Source: JADJNW01 sp964523725 (GTDB taxonomy: Bacteria > Bacteroidota > Bacteroidia > Chitinophagales > Saprospiraceae). Taken from it: a DNA stretch of 22,922 bases. Below, in pieces: positions 1-9,306 of this stretch. Numbering within the stretch: the first letter of the stretch is position 1; each line of letters begins with the position of its first letter. The notes beneath the pieces are model-generated. The model searched no databases and was not told the origin of the DNA. It saw only the letters and a list, made by a program, of their open reading frames with translations. Where the stretch lies: the NCBI GenBank assembly GCA_964523725.1, contig CAZGAU010000083.1, positions 1 to 22,922 on the forward strand, written 5' to 3'. The position numbers were made by a program, and so were the translations under genes.

Positions 1-866
1 ACAGTTATTTTCCTGAAGCTTCTTTTTTTACAGAATTCGAGCGGTTCGACCGTTTTGTCAGCAAACTGATCAGCGAAGGAGAAACTATTGATTATGTATC
101 AGTTTGCACGCCTAATTATCTTCATGACGCGCATATCCGGTTTGGATTACGAATTGGCGCTGATGTGATCTGCGAAAAGCCTTTGGTATTAAACCCCTGG
201 AACCTGGAAGCATTAAAGGTGATTGAAAAAGAAAGCGAGCGGAAAGTCAATACGATTTTGCAACTGAGGCTCCATCCGGCTATCCGGGCGATGAGAGAGA
301 AGGTACAAAATTCTGATCCTAACAAAATATATGAGGTCGATTTGACATATATTACCTCCAGAGGAAACTGGTATTATACGAGCTGGAAAGGAAACAAGGA
401 AAAATCCGGCGGTATTGCCACCAATATTGGCATTCATTTCTTTGATATGCTGCACTGGATTTTTGGGGATATAAAATCGAATATTGTGCATTTGCATACT
501 CACGACCGCGCTTCAGGTTATCTGGAATTTGAAAAAGCACGGGTAAAGTGGTTTTTGAGTATTAATTATGATACCATTCCGGATGTTGTAAAAGCTACCG
601 GTGCTCGCACCTACCGTTCTATCACGATCGATGGAGGAGAAGTGGAATTCAGCGACGGATTTAACGATCTCCACACCAGAAGTTATGAGGCTGTACTTGA
701 AGGCTGGGGGTATGGATTGGAGGATTCTGCTCAGGCTATACAAATGACTTATGATATTCGTAATGCCCAGCCTGTCGGGCTAAGGGGTGAATATCATCCA
801 CTGGCAGCATTGCCTTTGAGTTCGCATCCGTTTGAGCGTGAGGGACTTGTAGAGTCTTATTATTAA
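1..866 (+). CDS. wlbA: WlbA/WbpB-type UDP-GlcNAc-uronate 3-dehydrogenase, 5'-truncated (Gfo/Idh/MocA family)
   Basis: The frame is open from base 3 to the TAA at 864-866 (287 residues). No start is present, and about 30 N-terminal residues carrying the Rossmann glycine motif are missing compared with the usual length near 315. The sequence closely resembles WlbA/WbpB, which oxidises C3 of UDP-N-acetylglucosaminuronate with NAD in the route to UDP-2,3-diacetamido-2,3-dideoxyuronic acids. Visible marks are SVCTPNYLHDAHI, the CEKPL motif with the expected catalytic lysine (codon 177-179), DLTYITSRGNWY, and NIGIHFFDMLH with the expected catalytic histidine (codon 435-437). It lies just upstream of the polysaccharide export genes. 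The partner aminotransferase, acetyltransferase and epimerase are not in the window and probably lie upstream. A different Gfo/Idh/MocA sugar dehydrogenase is possible but less likely, given how many WlbA-specific stretches match. Confidence 0.9.
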   Translation, partial: SYFPEASFFTEFERFDRFVSKLISEGETIDYVSVCTPNYLHDAHIRFGLRIGADVICEKPLVLNPWNLEALKVIEKESERKVNTILQLRLHPAIRAMREKVQNSDPNKIYEVDLTYITSRGNWYYTSWKGNKEKSGGIATNIGIHFFDMLHWIFGDIKSNIVHLHTHDRASGYLEFEKARVKWFLSINYDTIPDVVKATGARTYRSITIDGGEVEFSDGFNDLHTRSYEAVLEGWGYGLEDSAQAIQMTYDIRNAQPVGLRGEYHPLAALPLSSHPFEREGLVESYY

Positions 867-938
867 AGATATAATATTTAATTGGGTTTACATTTAATTT
901 TTATTTACACAATATCATTGGGTTCTAAAGTAATAACT

Positions 939-1736
939 ATGAGAAGTAAAAACTTGTTATTGGCAATTTTGGGGATGGCCATGGTGCTGTTTTTTAGTAA
1001 CTGTGGAAGCGTGAAGCATGCCGAAATGTTGATGCTCGAGGGTATTCAAAACCAGGTTTCGGCGATCGACGGACTGCCTGTTCTCACCATCCAGACCGAC
1101 GACATTCTGAGTATTCAGGTGTCCAGTAATAATCCGGAAACAGTGATCGCTTTCCAGATTTTAAGACCGGACAACAATAACGTTGGAGGTGTTGGCGAAA
1201 GAGCATTGGGCACACTGGAAGGATACCGCGTGGACGAAGAAGGCAATATTTATCTGCCCTATCTCGGGCAGGTGAAAGCTGCCGGCAAAACCATTCTGGA
1301 ATTGAGAAAAGAAATCTCCGAACGGCTGGTACCGGGATATTTCCCCGATGCCACTGTACAGGTTAGGTTTTTGAATTTTCGGGTGACCCTGATGGGGGAA
1401 GTGAACCGCCCTAATACTTACATCATTCCGAACGAAAGGTTGAATATCCTTGAGGCCATTGGTATGGCGGGGGATTTTACACCCTATGCGCGTAGAAATT
1501 CGGTTATGATCATGCGGGAGCGCAACGAAGTAAGAGAATTTGTACGACTGAATACGCAGGACACATCCTTGTTCAAATCACCGTATTTCTACCTGAGCCC
1601 CAACGATGTGGTGTATGTAGAGCCGCTAAAAGCCAAACAATACGCGACTCAGGGAGATTTCTTCCAGCGATATTCGGGTGCTTTGATACCGTTTGTGAGT
1701 TTGGCAACCTTCGTTATTGGTTTGGCGATCAGATAA
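939..1736 (+). CDS. Outer-membrane polysaccharide export lipoprotein (Wza/OPX family, Poly_export + SLBB)
   Basis: A 265-residue protein. The N-terminus MRSKNLLLAILGMAMVLFFS followed by NCGS is a lipoprotein signal with the modified cysteine at residue 22. This favours the ATG at 939 over an in-frame TTG at 882, which would place 19 extra residues before the signal. Residues about 45-140 form the polysaccharide export domain (DDILSIQVS, then GNIYLPYLGQVKAAG). Residues about 148-225 look like an SLBB domain (VTLMGEVNRPNTYIIPNERL). The C-terminal stretch GALIPFVSLATFVIGLAIR is hydrophobic and may cross or contact the outer membrane. Family role: the outer-membrane channel for capsule or exopolysaccharide, working with the Wzc-type protein encoded 43 bases downstream. 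It is shorter than E. coli Wza (about 380 residues), as is common for Bacteroidota members. Confidence 0.92.
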   Translation: MRSKNLLLAILGMAMVLFFSNCGSVKHAEMLMLEGIQNQVSAIDGLPVLTIQTDDILSIQVSSNNPETVIAFQILRPDNNNVGGVGERALGTLEGYRVDEEGNIYLPYLGQVKAAGKTILELRKEISERLVPGYFPDATVQVRFLNFRVTLMGEVNRPNTYIIPNERLNILEAIGMAGDFTPYARRNSVMIMRERNEVREFVRLNTQDTSLFKSPYFYLSPNDVVYVEPLKAKQYATQGDFFQRYSGALIPFVSLATFVIGLAIR

Positions 1737-1779
1737 ATGCCCCTCAGGTTATTTTTTTAATTAATTCAATCATATTCCC

Positions 1780-4119
1780 ATGGGTGAAGATCGTATAAAT
1801 TATAAATTGATTCTTGGCAAGGCGTTGAAATACTGGTACTTATTCGCTATCATGCTTGCATTTACACTAGGACTTGCCTATCTGTATTTGCAATATGCCC
1901 AGCCAAAATTTGAAGCGGAGGCCATGCTTCTGATCAAGGATGAGGAAAAGTCCAGTCAACTGGATGAGGAAGCTATCTTTGCAGAACTGGGACTAGGCAA
2001 GCGCAAGCGGAATCTTGAAAATGAGGTTTATTTACTCAAATCCACGCCGTTGATGCAAAGCGTAGTAGAAAGATTACAGCTTCAGTATCAGTATTTTAGT
2101 ATCAACGGGATCAAAAAGCGTGATCTTTATTTACATTCTCCGATTGAGGTAGTGGACTGGGAACCCAATAATCCGGATGATTATTTTAGTGGGGAACTCA
2201 CGTTCGAAAGTAGTGGAAGATACTACCTTGAATGTAATAAAAAGGATTTTGCAAAGCGTGGCTTTGATCAATATGAATTTCGCGGAGAATTTGGCAAGGA
2301 ATTGAAATTGCCAATGGGTAAGCTAACCTTATCGCGTACGGCTTTTAAAACAGATACCGATAAAATAGGTCTGATCGTAACTTCGCCGAAAGCCAGAGCA
2401 CAGGGGCTTCTGGAAGAACTTTCCATTTCGATTATGGGTGAAAAGTCCAGTACGCTGAGCCTGCTGATCAAGGATACCAGCCCCAGTCGCGCCGAATTAG
2501 TGCTAATGGAACTGATCGGCGAATACAATCAACACTCGATTGAAGATAAAAATCAAGTGTATAGAAACAGTGTAGATTTGATTAATGAGCGAATTGGCCT
2601 GATTAATGCTGAACTTTCTGCTGCTGAGCAAAACGTAGAGAATTATAAACAGCGGTTTAATGTGTTGGAACTCAGTGCAGAAGGCAATATGCTGGTGAAA
2701 GAATTATCCGATTACAACCGGGTTATTTCAGGTACGGAAATTCAATTGGAGATTTTGAATAGTATCGAGGATTTCCTTATCAAAAACCGGGAATCATTTG
2801 AATTCGTACCAACAAATTTGAATATTAATAACCTGACCTTGGCTAATCAACTGACGCAGTTCAATGAATTATTGCGTACCAGAGAAATTGCCAGGAGAGA
2901 TAAAGGACCTGTACACCCGGATGTGATACTGACCGAACGGCAGATTCAGAATGTCCGCCAGACCATTATTGACAATATCCGGGCCATGAAAAATGATCTT
3001 CAGATTTCTCTAAGTGCTAACAAAGACTTGAAGGGTAGTCTGCAATCACGCATGCGGAGCCTGCCTACCCAGGAACGCGAACTCATTGAAATTGAGCGCC
3101 GTAAAAGCGTTAAAGAAAACCTATATCTCTACTTATTGCAAAAGCGCGAGGAGTCTGCCATATCTATGGCGGTTACGGTTCCAAGCGGAAAATTGGTAGA
3201 GCCCGCTGAAGCCGGTGACCCTGTTAGCCCCAAAGGTGCTCAGATTTGGTTGATTGCGTTGTTTTTTGGGATGGCCCTCCCGGCAGGGTTTGTGTATTTA
3301 CTTGATTTTATCAATGACAAAGTAGCTATGGACGATGACATCCAGCTTGCTACCAATGTACCGGTGGTGGGCATGCTGGCGAGCAGCCGGAAAAATGGCA
3401 GTCTGGTTATCAAAGAGAAGAGCCGCTCGATAGAGGCGGAAATGTTTCGCCTGTTACGTGCCAATTTAGCTTATATCAGTCCCGGCAAAGAAGTAAAATC
3501 GATACTTGTCACTTCCAGTATTTCGGGTGAAGGCAAGTCTTATATCGCATTAAACCTGGGCGTAACACAGGCTTTAACTGGCAAGAAAGTGTTGTTGCTG
3601 GAACTCGATTTGCGCAAACCCAAGCAGGAAGAAATGGTCAATGGAAAATCCAAGAAATCCAGAGAGACTACCAAAAAAGGCATCGTGGATTACCTGGTGA
3701 ATCGTTCTGTTTCCAAGAACCAGATTATTAACCAGAGCGAAATGCATCCTAACCTGGATATTATTACCTGTGGCTCCAAACCACCTAATCCCAGCGAATT
3801 ATTATTGTCTGATCGCCTGCGGGAATTAATGCAGGAATTACACGATGAATACGATTTTATTATCGTAGATGCGCCGCCGGTCGGGCTGGTGGCAGATGCC
3901 CTGCAAATGAAGGATTTGGCTGAAGCTACGATGTATGTGGTGCGAACCGGCTACACACGCAAGGCGCACCTGCAGATCATCAAGGATATTGCACAGAAGA
4001 ATAAATTACCCAGACCCTTTATCGTGCTGAATTCTGTACCATTGAACGAACCGGGTGGCTATGGCAGCGGCTACGGATACGCCTACGTGAGCAGCAACGG
4101 ATATTATGAGAAGGATTAA
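1780..4119 (+). CDS. wzc: Wzc-type polysaccharide co-polymerase with cytoplasmic tyrosine autokinase (BY-kinase)
   Basis: A 779-residue inner-membrane protein that sets chain length and drives export. A first membrane helix lies at about residues 17-36 and a second at 489-508 (IWLIALFFGMALPAGFVYLL). They enclose a large periplasmic Wzz/GNVR-type coiled-coil region (residues about 250-460) that ends in a proline-rich turn (VEPAEAGDPVSPKG). The cytoplasmic kinase has Walker A SSISGEGKS at 579-587, Walker A' ELDLRKP at 608-614 and Walker B FIIVDAPP at 693-700. The C-terminal tail holds six tyrosines (761, 765, 767, 769, 775, 776), the usual autophosphorylation cluster. Kinase and Wzz parts are fused, as in Gram-negative Wzc. 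The ATG at 1780 fits the short cytoplasmic N-terminus of the family. No matching low-molecular-weight phosphatase (Wzb) is seen in the window. Confidence 0.95.
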   Translation: MGEDRINYKLILGKALKYWYLFAIMLAFTLGLAYLYLQYAQPKFEAEAMLLIKDEEKSSQLDEEAIFAELGLGKRKRNLENEVYLLKSTPLMQSVVERLQLQYQYFSINGIKKRDLYLHSPIEVVDWEPNNPDDYFSGELTFESSGRYYLECNKKDFAKRGFDQYEFRGEFGKELKLPMGKLTLSRTAFKTDTDKIGLIVTSPKARAQGLLEELSISIMGEKSSTLSLLIKDTSPSRAELVLMELIGEYNQHSIEDKNQVYRNSVDLINERIGLINAELSAAEQNVENYKQRFNVLELSAEGNMLVKELSDYNRVISGTEIQLEILNSIEDFLIKNRESFEFVPTNLNINNLTLANQLTQFNELLRTREIARRDKGPVHPDVILTERQIQNVRQTIIDNIRAMKNDLQISLSANKDLKGSLQSRMRSLPTQERELIEIERRKSVKENLYLYLLQKREESAISMAVTVPSGKLVEPAEAGDPVSPKGAQIWLIALFFGMALPAGFVYLLDFINDKVAMDDDIQLATNVPVVGMLASSRKNGSLVIKEKSRSIEAEMFRLLRANLAYISPGKEVKSILVTSSISGEGKSYIALNLGVTQALTGKKVLLLELDLRKPKQEEMVNGKSKKSRETTKKGIVDYLVNRSVSKNQIINQSEMHPNLDIITCGSKPPNPSELLLSDRLRELMQELHDEYDFIIVDAPPVGLVADALQMKDLAEATMYVVRTGYTRKAHLQIIKDIAQKNKLPRPFIVLNSVPLNEPGGYGSGYGYAYVSSNGYYEKD

Positions 4120-4158
4120 AATTATCAAGTAGCCCGATAAACTTGCTAGTAAAACCAA

Positions 4159-5622
4159 ATGGCACAATCGCTTAAGGATAAATCACTTACGGCCATTCTT
4201 TGGGTGGTGATCGACAAACTGGGGAGCAGCAGCGTCAACTTTATTGTGACGATCATCCTCGCCCGTTTGCTCCTGCCGGAGGATTTTGGTCTGGTGGCTA
4301 TGGTGATGATTTTCTTTGAAATATCTACCGTGTTTATCCAGAGTGGCTTTGCCTATGCCCTGATCCGCGAAAAATCCATCAGCGAAATCGATAAATCGAC
4401 CACTTTTGTGTTCAATCTGGTCATGTCGCTGGTGGTGTACGGCATTTTATTTTTCAGCGCACCGGCAATTGGAGCCTTTTTCCAACAACCGGACCTCGCA
4501 GCGATTATTCGCGTAATGGGTATTAATCTAATTATCAGCGCTTTAGGCATTATTCATTATGCGATCCTCACCCAAAAGATCGATTTTAAAACCCAGACCA
4601 AAGTCCGGTTTTTTGCGGTTATCATCTCTGGAGCAGTAGCGGTCACCATGGCTTTGACCCATTTCGGTGTGTGGAGCCTGGTGGCTAAAATGGGCGTCAT
4701 GGAACTAATGGCGGTGATTTTTGTATGGAGAATGAGCCCATGGAAACTCTCTCTTCGCTTTAGCATGGCTTCGTTCAATAAACTGTTTGGCTTTGGTTCC
4801 AAATTATTGGCAGAAGCCTTGATTGACAAATTCTTCCGGCACATTGTACAATTGCTGATCGGTCGGTATTTCACGGCGGCGATGCTGGGGTTTTATACGC
4901 AAGCGAATAATTTTTGTAATATGGCTGCCAATAATTTTAATCAGGCCATTCAGAATGTCACCTATCCGGTTTTGGCAAAATTGCAGGACGATAAGAAACG
5001 CTTGAAAGAGGGCTATCGGCAGATCATTATTATGAGTTCATTTACCATTATTCCCATCATGGTGCTGATGGGGGTGCTGGCGGAACCGCTGATCCACGTG
5101 CTGATCGGTAAAAACTGGCTGGAGTCCGTACCGTTCCTGCAGTTGCTGTGCCTTGCCGGCGTTACCTATCATTTTAATTCCATTAACCTTGATTTATTAT
5201 TTGTAATAGGTCGGGTGGATCTCAGCTTGCGCCTGGAAATCATTAAAAAAATTATTACCGGTATGGCAATTGTGATCGGGATTCAGTTTGGAATATATGG
5301 GCTGGTAATCAGCCAAGTAGTATCTAATTATATCGCGTTATTTATCAACACTTATTATTCGGATAAATTTTTGAATTATCCATTGCGCGAACAAATGCTG
5401 GACATTCTGCCGAGCGTACTGTTTAGCTGCCTCATGGGAGGTATTGTATGGCTGATTAAATATTTTGTGGAGACGCACGGTATTATATTCCTGATATTAG
5501 GCGGGCTAATTGGCGCAGCGTGTTATTTAGCATTTCATTACTTGGCCAAAACCAGAGAAATGGACTTATTGCGCTGGTTTATTATACCCAAGGCTATCAA
5601 ATTTATCACAAATAAATCATGA
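4159..5622 (+). CDS. Wzx-like lipopolysaccharide/polysaccharide flippase (MOP superfamily, PST group)
   Basis: A 487-residue, very hydrophobic protein with roughly 12-14 membrane segments along its whole length. The N-terminal region ILARLLLPEDFGLVAMVM (residues 33-50) is the hallmark of the polysaccharide transporter branch of the MOP superfamily (colanic-acid WzxC-like). Family role: moving undecaprenyl-diphosphate-linked repeat units from the cytoplasmic to the periplasmic face of the inner membrane. Its place between the Wzc-type kinase and the Wzy-like polymerase fits a Wzx/Wzy-dependent pathway. The ATG at 4159 gives the usual short N-terminus before the first helix. It begins 39 bases after the kinase gene with no terminator between, so it is probably in the same transcript. 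Confidence 0.93.
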   Translation: MAQSLKDKSLTAILWVVIDKLGSSSVNFIVTIILARLLLPEDFGLVAMVMIFFEISTVFIQSGFAYALIREKSISEIDKSTTFVFNLVMSLVVYGILFFSAPAIGAFFQQPDLAAIIRVMGINLIISALGIIHYAILTQKIDFKTQTKVRFFAVIISGAVAVTMALTHFGVWSLVAKMGVMELMAVIFVWRMSPWKLSLRFSMASFNKLFGFGSKLLAEALIDKFFRHIVQLLIGRYFTAAMLGFYTQANNFCNMAANNFNQAIQNVTYPVLAKLQDDKKRLKEGYRQIIIMSSFTIIPIMVLMGVLAEPLIHVLIGKNWLESVPFLQLLCLAGVTYHFNSINLDLLFVIGRVDLSLRLEIIKKIITGMAIVIGIQFGIYGLVISQVVSNYIALFINTYYSDKFLNYPLREQMLDILPSVLFSCLMGGIVWLIKYFVETHGIIFLILGGLIGAACYLAFHYLAKTREMDLLRWFIIPKAIKFITNKS

Positions 5623-5696
5623 TTTTCATGTTCTCCCCTCAAAAAAAATAGACCAAGTAACCAATCTTATTATTACATCAAAATTTACAAAAGACC

Positions 5697-6776
5697 ATGA
5701 AAGTGTTGTTATTAGTACCCCAGCGATACGGGTTTTATCACTCGTTCAAACAAACGTTTTCCGCTCTTGGGGGTGAGATTTTTACGCTTGATTTTTCCCA
5801 TGAAGTCAAACCCTGGAAAGAAAAAGTAAATACACAGATTTTCCGATTCCCGCATAAATACCGGGTGCGCTGGGAGTCTTATTACCTCAAGGGTATCAAT
5901 GAATTTTACTTGAAGGAATACAATCGTATCAAGCCGGACGTGGTTTTTATTTACAATCATGAACTGATGCTGCCGGAAACGCTCGCTTATATTAAAAAGA
6001 AATCAAAAGTCGGCTTTTTCCTCGGAGACATTCCTTATTACACGCCGGGCAATCGACATTTTATGACTCTGCTAAATATGGCGGATGCTATTTATACGTA
6101 TGATAGTTTCTGGATTGATGCCATGAAAAAAGTAGGTATTAAAAATATTCATTATCTCTATCCGAATATCCCAAAAAACAAGCATTTCGAGAAAAAACTG
6201 GCGCCGGACGTGTACGAAGAACTGAAGTCGGAAGTTATTTACATCGGTATGTGCTACAAGACCTCCTGGGGTTATAAAAAGGCGAAATTTATGAGTTGCT
6301 TCACCGATTTCGACCTGCACATTCACGGCGATGAGTCCTGGAAACACTGGTTTGAATATTTCCCGGAACTGGAAAAACATTACATACAACGCCAGGGCGG
6401 TCCGCTGACGGCTGATCGAATGAACGACCTGTACAATGCCAGCAAAATTGCCCCGGTGGACGCCAGCCCTGGCTTGTTGCATGCTTTGCACTGGCGCTGG
6501 GTGGAGGCATTGGGATCGGGTGTGATGCCGGTGCTGGAATGGCAGCAAAATATCATAGAAATATTCGGAGATGATAAAGATTTGCCGGTGGTGAAAGTTT
6601 TTGACGAAGCCAGAGAAGTGACCGCTTACTATCTGAATAACGAATCAAAGCGCCTGGAAATGGTTGATTACATGCGTAGTACAGTTGAAGAAAAATATTC
6701 AATTGAAAATAACGCCCGGTTTATTGCAGAGACCCTTCCTCTGAAAGGCGTACCCATACTGGTAGAAAGTAAATAA
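5697..6776 (+). CDS. Probable glycosyltransferase, CgeB-like (GT-B fold)
   Basis: A 359-residue soluble protein starting MKVLLLVPQRYGFYHSFKQ, a typical first beta-strand and loop of a GT-B enzyme. The N-terminal half contains KPDVVFIYNHELMLPETLAYI and later VGFFLGDIPYYTPGN. The C-terminal half has the pattern of the CgeB-like glycosyl transferases group 1 domain: YNASKIAPVDASPGLLHALH, then WRWVEALGSGVMPVLEW, then a C-terminal helix around YSIENNARFIAETL. Family members move sugars from nucleotide donors to lipid-linked or other acceptors; donor and acceptor cannot be read from the sequence. It follows the flippase after a 74-base A+T-rich gap, where an internal promoter is possible but none is recognisable. 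It precedes the Wzy-like gene by 14 bases. The exact family is less certain than glycosyltransferase function. Confidence 0.75.
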   Translation: MKVLLLVPQRYGFYHSFKQTFSALGGEIFTLDFSHEVKPWKEKVNTQIFRFPHKYRVRWESYYLKGINEFYLKEYNRIKPDVVFIYNHELMLPETLAYIKKKSKVGFFLGDIPYYTPGNRHFMTLLNMADAIYTYDSFWIDAMKKVGIKNIHYLYPNIPKNKHFEKKLAPDVYEELKSEVIYIGMCYKTSWGYKKAKFMSCFTDFDLHIHGDESWKHWFEYFPELEKHYIQRQGGPLTADRMNDLYNASKIAPVDASPGLLHALHWRWVEALGSGVMPVLEWQQNIIEIFGDDKDLPVVKVFDEAREVTAYYLNNESKRLEMVDYMRSTVEEKYSIENNARFIAETLPLKGVPILVESK

Positions 6777-6790
6777 AACAAATTTTTTTG

Positions 6791-8257
6791 ATGCAGATGT
6801 TATTAAAAATAGCTAAGTTTTTTGTCTTGGTGGTGATGGCCATCGGCATGAATTATTTTACATCACCTGTAATAGCATCGTTGTTTTATTTAGTAACGCT
6901 GATTCTTTATTTTATTGACAAGCCGGAAAATGAAGGATTTTGGTTGGCTTTCTACATTGTTTTAAGCGATGGATTTATTGGCTTTTTCGGCTTATATGAG
7001 GTGGTCATGACCATCATTCCCGGGCTCCCGGCGGTAGAGGTAGGCCAACTTTATATCCTATTGACGGTAGTAAAAGCATTTTCTTTGAAAGTTGAAAAAC
7101 CTTTGTTTTATGCACCTTTACTGAGAATATTGTTGATTTATCTGATGTTTTTGATCGTGCAGGGATATGTAATTGGTATTAACTTGTCCTTGAATGTTCA
7201 ATTCAGGGTAATTAAATGGATGATACCTTTTTTGCTATTATATTCACTACCTCGTTTGTATAAATCAGTCCAACAGTATAAAGAAATCTTCGTTTATTTA
7301 TTTCCGGTTGCTATTATTACATTGGGGGCGCAGTTTTTTACCATTGTGTATGGAATCGCTCCCAGCCAGTTTATGGGTGTGCAAAAAGAGCTCTGGTTTG
7401 TGATTGATGTCACGGCCGACCGTACCTACCGGGGCATGTACAGCGAAGCCATTACCATTATCACGTATTTTGGTGCATTTTTTTTTCTGGTTTTCAAGAA
7501 AAAACATTTTCATCCATTGTATCTGATGGCGGTGATCGGCGCCAATTTCTTGTCGGTTTACTTGTCGGCTACGCGGGGATTGGTATTGAGTTTTTCTTTT
7601 ATATTATTTCTTGCCCTGATATTTACTTTTCACTTTAGCGTGAAGCGTTTGGCGATCATGGCACTGGTTGGGGTGGGTTTATTTTTTGGTGCAAAATCGA
7701 TCCCGGTTATCGGAAATCAATTGACAAATGCCTTTGCCAGGATTGCTACCATTGGTAAGCTGGCGCAGGGCGACGCCACAGCCGGAGGAACGCTGATCCG
7801 GCTTACCGAGCGTGGCCCAAAGGTCATGAAAAAATGGGAAGAATCGCCTCTCACGGGTTGGGGCTTTTCGGAAAGCTACATGCACAATAGCGATACTCAT
7901 GTTGGAAATCAAAATATTTTGCAGCATTCCGGAATTATAGGCGCCTTATTATTAGCCACATTTTTTGGCTATTTTATGCTGAAATTATTTTTGCGTAGTG
8001 CAAAACTACCTTCAGGACATTTTGCGAAAGAAGCACTGATGCTATTCGTTGTATTTTTCCCTGGCTGGTATATTCTCCATTCCACTTCCGGGCAATATTT
8101 CGGGTATCATGTCAACCTTGGTCCCGGGCTCGTGGAGGGGCTGTTTTTCTGCATGGCGGGGCTGGTGTATAATGAGTCATTTGCGGATGCCGAGGCGCCG
8201 CTGCCCGAAGTCAAAGAAATAAAACCTCAACTAACCGAAAACTTTTCATGGAACTGA
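6791..8257 (+). CDS. Wzy-like O-antigen/exopolysaccharide polymerase or ligase (Wzy_C/WaaL family)
   Basis: A 488-residue integral membrane protein with about 10-12 predicted helices. I chose the ATG at 6791, directly after a possible in-frame TTG at 6788. The conserved SATRGLVLSF segment around residues 259-268 sits on a membrane helix. A long, less hydrophobic stretch (about 310-375) then contains ESPLTGWGFSESYMHNSDTH, with the His-Asn pair at 365-366 typical of the periplasmic loop of the O-antigen ligase/polymerase superfamily. Role: joining lipid-linked repeat units in the periplasm, or transferring the finished chain. The residues after about 465 (EAPLPEVKEIKPQLTENF) form a polar cytoplasmic tail. 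Its last 10 bases overlap the next gene. Polymerase is favoured over ligase from context only, because these families are poorly separated by sequence. Confidence 0.85.
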   Translation: MQMLLKIAKFFVLVVMAIGMNYFTSPVIASLFYLVTLILYFIDKPENEGFWLAFYIVLSDGFIGFFGLYEVVMTIIPGLPAVEVGQLYILLTVVKAFSLKVEKPLFYAPLLRILLIYLMFLIVQGYVIGINLSLNVQFRVIKWMIPFLLLYSLPRLYKSVQQYKEIFVYLFPVAIITLGAQFFTIVYGIAPSQFMGVQKELWFVIDVTADRTYRGMYSEAITIITYFGAFFFLVFKKKHFHPLYLMAVIGANFLSVYLSATRGLVLSFSFILFLALIFTFHFSVKRLAIMALVGVGLFFGAKSIPVIGNQLTNAFARIATIGKLAQGDATAGGTLIRLTERGPKVMKKWEESPLTGWGFSESYMHNSDTHVGNQNILQHSGIIGALLLATFFGYFMLKLFLRSAKLPSGHFAKEALMLFVVFFPGWYILHSTSGQYFGYHVNLGPGLVEGLFFCMAGLVYNESFADAEAPLPEVKEIKPQLTENFSWN

Positions 8258-9306
8258 AACCTATACATTACATTGTGTGGCGGGCGCACTGGGGCGGTGC
8301 GGAGCTGACAGTCAATTATTATATTGATAATTTTAGCTCACAACGAAAATTACATATTTATAGCATCAGAGATGAGGAAAATCAAATATATGATGAATCC
8401 AAAGTGGCTTACGAGCAGGGCGGAAGTAGCAACTGGCAATGTTATGTAAAATATTTTAAATATTGTCGCAAAAACAAAAATCATATTTTCCATTTAGTAA
8501 ATACCGGAGTTATTATATTATTAATAACTTTGTTGGCTGGCGTCAAAAAACCGGTTTTCCATATTCACGGTACAATTCATTGGAAATCAACCTTCAAAAA
8601 ATGGCTCTTTAAGCCGATCTGGGCTTGGATTTCACTATATAAAGTGAACTACGTTGCGGTTTCCGAGCATGCTGCTGAAGTTTTTAGCCGTGACGCCCTC
8701 CCTGTGAAACCAATGGTAATCCATAACGGCATCGAGGTAGAAAAATTCTGGCTCAAAAAATCCATGCGCGGGAAGCTTCGCCGCATCGGTTATATCGGGC
8801 GTTTGTACCCCGGTAAAAATGTGGATCTGGTGATCCGTTTATTCGAAGAAATTGCCGCCGAATTTCCGGAGGTGGAACTACATATAGCCGGCGACGGACT
8901 TTTGCGCCCGGCACTGGAAGCTCAGGCTGACGAAAGCCCTTATGCCAAACGAATTGTATTTCACGGTTTTGTGAAAGATATGGCCAGCTTTTACAGTTCG
9001 ATCGATTTATTCCTGTTTTTGAGCGCCCATGAATCCTTCGGATTGGTTTTGGTAGAAGCCCTGCTCACCGGCCTACCGATCCTGACCAGCGATGTGCCTG
9101 TATTTAAAGAGATTTATGGCGACGACCATTCATTTTTGTTGGGTAGTCCTGCCGATTATGATCAATTGAAGCAGAATTTTCTGAGAGCGGTGAACCAATA
9201 TCCCGGTTTGGCTGAAAAAGCCTTCGTCTTTGGCGATCAGATGAGAGCGCGCTTCAGTGTGCAAAAACACCTGACCGAAATCGAAAGCTTGTATGAAAAA
9301 TATTAG
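8248..9306 (+). CDS. Glycosyltransferase family 4 protein
   Basis: A 352-residue retaining GT-B glycosyltransferase. The N-terminal acceptor domain opens HYIVWRAHWGGAELTVNYYI, with the WGGAE glycine loop common in GT4. The C-terminal domain is classic: RIGYIGRLYPGKNVDLVIR, LHIAGDGLLRPALEAQA, IVFHGFVKDMASFYSSIDLF, and the EX7E motif HESFGLVLVEALLTGLPILTS with glutamates at 262 and 270. The start overlaps the Wzy-like gene by 10 bases and the end overlaps the deacetylase by 14, which suggests translational coupling. The first part of the gene is much more A+T-rich than the second: by hand, 14 of 60 bases are G+C at 8461-8520 against 37 of 60 at 8881-8940. The sugar donor cannot be told from the sequence. 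Confidence 0.93.
   Translation: MELKPIHYIVWRAHWGGAELTVNYYIDNFSSQRKLHIYSIRDEENQIYDESKVAYEQGGSSNWQCYVKYFKYCRKNKNHIFHLVNTGVIILLITLLAGVKKPVFHIHGTIHWKSTFKKWLFKPIWAWISLYKVNYVAVSEHAAEVFSRDALPVKPMVIHNGIEVEKFWLKKSMRGKLRRIGYIGRLYPGKNVDLVIRLFEEIAAEFPEVELHIAGDGLLRPALEAQADESPYAKRIVFHGFVKDMASFYSSIDLFLFLSAHESFGLVLVEALLTGLPILTSDVPVFKEIYGDDHSFLLGSPADYDQLKQNFLRAVNQYPGLAEKAFVFGDQMRARFSVQKHLTEIESLYEKY

Noticed and set aside
882..938. Upstream TTG start for the export lipoprotein
   Set aside because: It would place 19 residues in front of a clear lipoprotein signal peptide that begins at the ATG at 939.
5623..5696. Possible terminator or promoter in the largest gaps (867-938, 5623-5696, 12217-12282)
   Set aside because: No stable hairpin followed by a T-run and no convincing Bacteroidota TTTG / TAnnTTTG pair were found; these are A+T-rich spacers.
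6072..6548. 158-codon open frame on the - strand
   Set aside because: It lies wholly opposite a well-supported glycosyltransferase gene, matches no family I know, and is rich in His, Arg and Gln as expected of a shadow frame.
6791..8257. Possible exosortase instead of a Wzy-like protein
   Set aside because: No exosortase Cys/Arg/His motifs are seen. The SATRG helix and His-Asn periplasmic loop fit the O-antigen ligase/polymerase superfamily.
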